Origin: an uncultured Chloroflexota bacterium
GTDB lineage: Bacteria > Chloroflexota > Dehalococcoidia > SM23-28-2 > RBG-16-64-32
Reading direction: 5' to 3'
Length of the DNA: 14,962 nucleotides
NCBI GenBank assembly: GCA_913056415.1
Contig: CAJXNA010000018.1
Coordinates: 1-14,962 of the forward strand
Of the stretch, positions 13,590 through 14,962 are shown in pieces (the first letter of the stretch is position 1; every line of letters begins with the position of its first letter). Both the position numbers and the translations under genes were made by a program. Under the pieces are notes generated by a model, which did no database searches, had not been told where the DNA came from, and was given only the letters and a program-made list of their open reading frames with translations.

Positions 13590-13858
13590 CGAAGGATAGC
13601 CGTGATCACCAGCCCTGCAACGATAAACGCCACTATGAGAGCGATGCGCCGCAGATCACTCACGACGTAGCTGTAGTCACGGCTGATGTGCCGGGGCTCA
13701 GGCGATCGTTCCCGGGCAAAGGCTGCAGGAGCCAGCGGAGGCGGAGGCGAAGAGACGGGGGCTACGGTGCCTTCATAGGAAGGAGCCTCTGGCTCCCCGG
13801 AAAGAGGTTGCCTCTTTATCTTGCGCCGCCTATTAGGCGGCCGGTAGCGTCTCGGCAA
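13586..13858 (-). CDS. Small tail-anchored membrane protein of unknown function
   Basis: A 90-residue protein. The N-terminus is very basic and Pro-rich (MPRRYRPPNRRRKIKRQ), then a Pro/Ser linker to about residue 50. The conserved-looking DYSYVVSDLRR precedes a single C-terminal membrane helix (IALIVAFIVAGLVITAIL) with only Arg after it. This fits a tail-anchored protein with its basic part in the cytoplasm. The start is TTG at 13858, chosen because GGGGAG lies 6 nt upstream and a TATAAT promoter lies behind it; no ATG is available in frame. The stop lies in the CTAG shared with the zinc-finger membrane protein. Function unknown. Confidence 0.72.
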   Translation of the reverse strand: MPRRYRPPNRRRKIKRQPLSGEPEAPSYEGTVAPVSSPPPPLAPAAFARERSPEPRHISRDYSYVVSDLRRIALIVAFIVAGLVITAILR

Positions 13859-13891
13859 AGAGTACTCCCCGTCAGTATTCGTTCGAATCGC

Positions 13892-13920
13892 ATTATACAG
13901 ATAGATTGGGCCAAGGCCAA
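13892..13920 (-). promoter_or_regulatory. Minus-strand promoter (TTGGCC-17-TATAAT) of the tail-anchored protein gene
   Basis: On the minus strand TTGGCC (13920-13915) and TATAAT (13897-13892) are separated by 17 bp. The expected start is ~13885. The inverted repeat ATTCG-TT-CGAAT (13877-13888) covers that start and could be an operator. Confidence 0.5.
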
Positions 13921-13943
13921 CGGCGTAGCCGGAATCGCCTCCG

Positions 13944-13973
13944 TTGACACCCTTCGAGCGCTCCTAATAGAAT
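13944..13973 (+). promoter_or_regulatory. Promoter of tRNA-Asp (TTGACA-18-TAGAAT)
   Basis: A perfect -35 TTGACA (13944-13949) is followed at 18 bp by TAGAAT (13968-13973), which is repeated in tandem to 13978. The expected start near 13980 leaves about 40 nt of 5' leader for RNase P to remove. Confidence 0.65.
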
Positions 13974-14020
13974 AGAATCGCTCTCAGGAGGCGTACCGCC
14001 CTTGAGGGTGTTCGACGGGC

Positions 14021-14096
14021 GGCCCCGTGGTGTAGCGGTTAACATGCCAGCTTGTCAAGCTGGAGATCGTCGGTTCGAATCCGATCGGGGTCGCCA
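14021..14096 (+). tRNA. tRNA-Asp, anticodon GTC, CCA encoded
   Basis: A complete cloverleaf. The acceptor stem GGCCCCG pairs with CGGGGTC (14086-14092) with one G-U. The anticodon stem CCAGC/GCTGG encloses the loop TTGTCAA with anticodon GTC, which reads Asp codons GAC/GAU. The T arm is GTCGG-TTCGAAT-CCGAT. Discriminator G at 14093 is the normal Asp identity base, and the 3' CCA (14094-14096) is in the DNA. The gene has its own promoter upstream and an intrinsic terminator downstream. Confidence 0.96.
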
Positions 14097-14110
14097 CTTC
14101 AAACTCTAGC

Positions 14111-14326
14111 GTGACAGATCTGTTGGCACGGGGGCTGTACCCCGTGCCCTTTCTTCTTTCGCGGAACAGCAGGCACCGCATCCCGCCCAGTTTGTGGCCC
14201 GAGATTGCCCGGCGGAAACACCATGCCAGCCTTCGCCAGCTCGCGCGGGAATACGGCGTCTCATATGAGACCGTGAGAAGAACGCTTTCTCTTGCAGCAA
14301 TTAGGCCACAATCTCGATATCATTGA
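14111..14326 (+). CDS. Small helix-turn-helix protein, possibly a remnant
   Basis: An open frame of up to 71 codons. Its second half, RIPPSLWPEIARRKHHASLR then QLAREYGVSYETVRRTL, is a clear resolvase/Hin-type helix-turn-helix, common in small Chloroflexota and Actinobacteria proteins and at the N-terminus of transposases and recombinases. The start is undecided. GTG 14111 lies before the tRNA terminator and GTG 14144 lies inside its 3' arm, so neither is comfortable and the protein may be a fragment. Third codon positions are only about half G/C, unlike the core genes here. The TGA stop is followed by GCC-ATG in the same frame, opening the next gene. It may have been brought in with it. Confidence 0.5.
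   Translation: MTDLLARGLYPVPFLLSRNSRHRIPPSLWPEIARRKHHASLRQLAREYGVSYETVRRTLSLAAIRPQSRYH
14125..14160 (+). terminator. Rho-independent terminator of tRNA-Asp
   Basis: A 9-bp GC-rich stem, GGCACGGGG (14125-14133) with CCCCGTGCC (14140-14148), has a 6-nt loop and is followed by the T-rich run CTTTCTTCTTTC. A palindrome ACAGATCTGT (14114-14123) sits just before it. Confidence 0.88.
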
Positions 14327-14329
14327 GCC

Positions 14330-14962
14330 ATGGCCCCGCAAGAGAGGGTCCGATGCGCAGAATGCCGCGATGGGTTCGTGTTCAGGGCCGGTGAATGCCC
14401 CACGTGTGGGAAAGGGCGGGGACACAGCCGGCCACAGCGGGATAAACGACATCTTGGCAGCGCGATGCCCTGGGTCGCGCGCCTCAGGGACAAACTCGCC
14501 ACACCTGGCGTGCGAGAATTCGTGAGTTCCGTTCGCATCAGCGCCGGCTTGCCACGCACTGGCCTACCCCGAGATCCGTCTTTGGCTGACGAATACGAGA
14601 TCGCCTGCTTGCGGATTTATTCAAATAGGGATGGCGTGGAGTGGTACAGGGGTGATAAGCCCTTCGATCCATCCGCGGTCCGAACCCGATTTACCGAGGC
14701 CCAAGTCAAAGGGGTAAGGGAAGGCGCCTTGAAGCTGGCTGGCTACCTGGGTGTGCCACTCATCGGGCCGGCCATCCTCGACCTAGAGCAGCTTATCCTG
14801 TTCGACACACTACGGGAACATTTCGCTGAGCGCTACGCCGTACCTAGTACCATGGGAGAGCACGAGCTAGCGCTAAGGCTGGCACTGAACCAACTGAAGG
14901 GACATCCCCCTCAAGGCCGGAGCGTCGCAGAGATCCGCCAGCGCGAGATGGCCCGACTCCCA
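14330..14962 (+). CDS. Unrecognised zinc-ribbon protein, 3' end beyond window
   Basis: An open frame of 211 codons from ATG 14330 to the last base with no stop. It is a real gene candidate by length and amino-acid composition. The N-terminus has a zinc-ribbon pattern: RVRCAECRDGFVF...ECPTCGKG, two CxxC pairs about 11 residues apart. It continues with WVARLRDKL, ADEYEIACLRIYSNRDGVEW, and helical segments (FTEAQVKGVREGALKLAGYLG, ILDLEQLILFDTLREHFAERY). No known enzyme or DNA-binding family is recognised beyond the ribbon. GC at third positions is around 60 percent, below the neighbours upstream of the tRNA. Only TGA-GCC separates it from the helix-turn-helix ORF in the same frame, so translation may reinitiate, or the two could be one gene split by a stop. 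Confidence 0.6.
   Translation, partial: MAPQERVRCAECRDGFVFRAGECPTCGKGRGHSRPQRDKRHLGSAMPWVARLRDKLATPGVREFVSSVRISAGLPRTGLPRDPSLADEYEIACLRIYSNRDGVEWYRGDKPFDPSAVRTRFTEAQVKGVREGALKLAGYLGVPLIGPAILDLEQLILFDTLREHFAERYAVPSTMGEHELALRLALNQLKGHPPQGRSVAEIRQREMARLP

Noticed and set aside
1..14962. CRISPR arrays, rRNA genes, insertion sequences, prophage
   Set aside because: No regularly spaced repeats, rRNA-like stretches, transposase with terminal repeats or phage structural genes are visible; the only recombinase-like element is the short helix-turn-helix ORF at the right end.

Overview
This window reads as a stretch of a GC-rich bacterial chromosome, most likely from the Chloroflexota (Dehalococcoidia-like). 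That placement is an inference. It rests on a cobalamin-type class II ribonucleotide reductase, the order yggS-proC-yggT followed by recA, then rny-ymdB-PHP, strongly GC-biased third codon positions, and frequent extended -10 promoters placed almost on top of start codons. No 16S rRNA or other decisive marker is present.

Layout. Positions 2-2278 hold the 3' part of nrdJ (class II RNR), with a suspicious 50-bp repeat unit near its 5' end. A ribbon-helix-helix/RelE-type toxin-antitoxin pair follows (2332-2827). Positions 2878-4533 carry four small genes in two convergent pairs: an ABM-domain monooxygenase against an unknown two-repeat protein, then a small membrane protein against a second ABM-like protein. 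Each pair shares a CTAG stop overlap. After a gap of about 300 bp with one possible small ORF, two enoyl-CoA hydratase/isomerase-family genes form an operon (4831-6534); both lack the two classical hydratase glutamates.

The housekeeping block starts at 6638. It contains yggS and proC (overlapping by ATGA), then a yggT gene without a normal start codon, then recA. Behind recA lies what looks like the last ~40 codons of a deleted recX. A strong promoter with a perfect 10-bp inverted repeat around its -10 drives rny, followed by ymdB and a PHP-domain phosphoesterase, then a zinc-finger membrane protein. This transcription unit joins RNA decay (RNase Y, YmdB) with nucleotide or RNA phosphoester hydrolysis (PHP). 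The zinc-finger gene converges on a small tail-anchored membrane protein through a third CTAG overlap.

The right end has tRNA-Asp(GTC) with its own promoter and a textbook terminator. Beyond it are genes with clearly lower GC at third codon positions: a small helix-turn-helix ORF and, in the same frame after a single TGA, an unrecognised zinc-ribbon protein running off the window. This looks like the edge of an acquired segment next to a tRNA gene. The points most worth a second look are the yggT start, the recX remnant, the rny operator-like repeat, the 50-bp unit in nrdJ, the triple CTAG arrangement, and the unrecognised gene at the right end.
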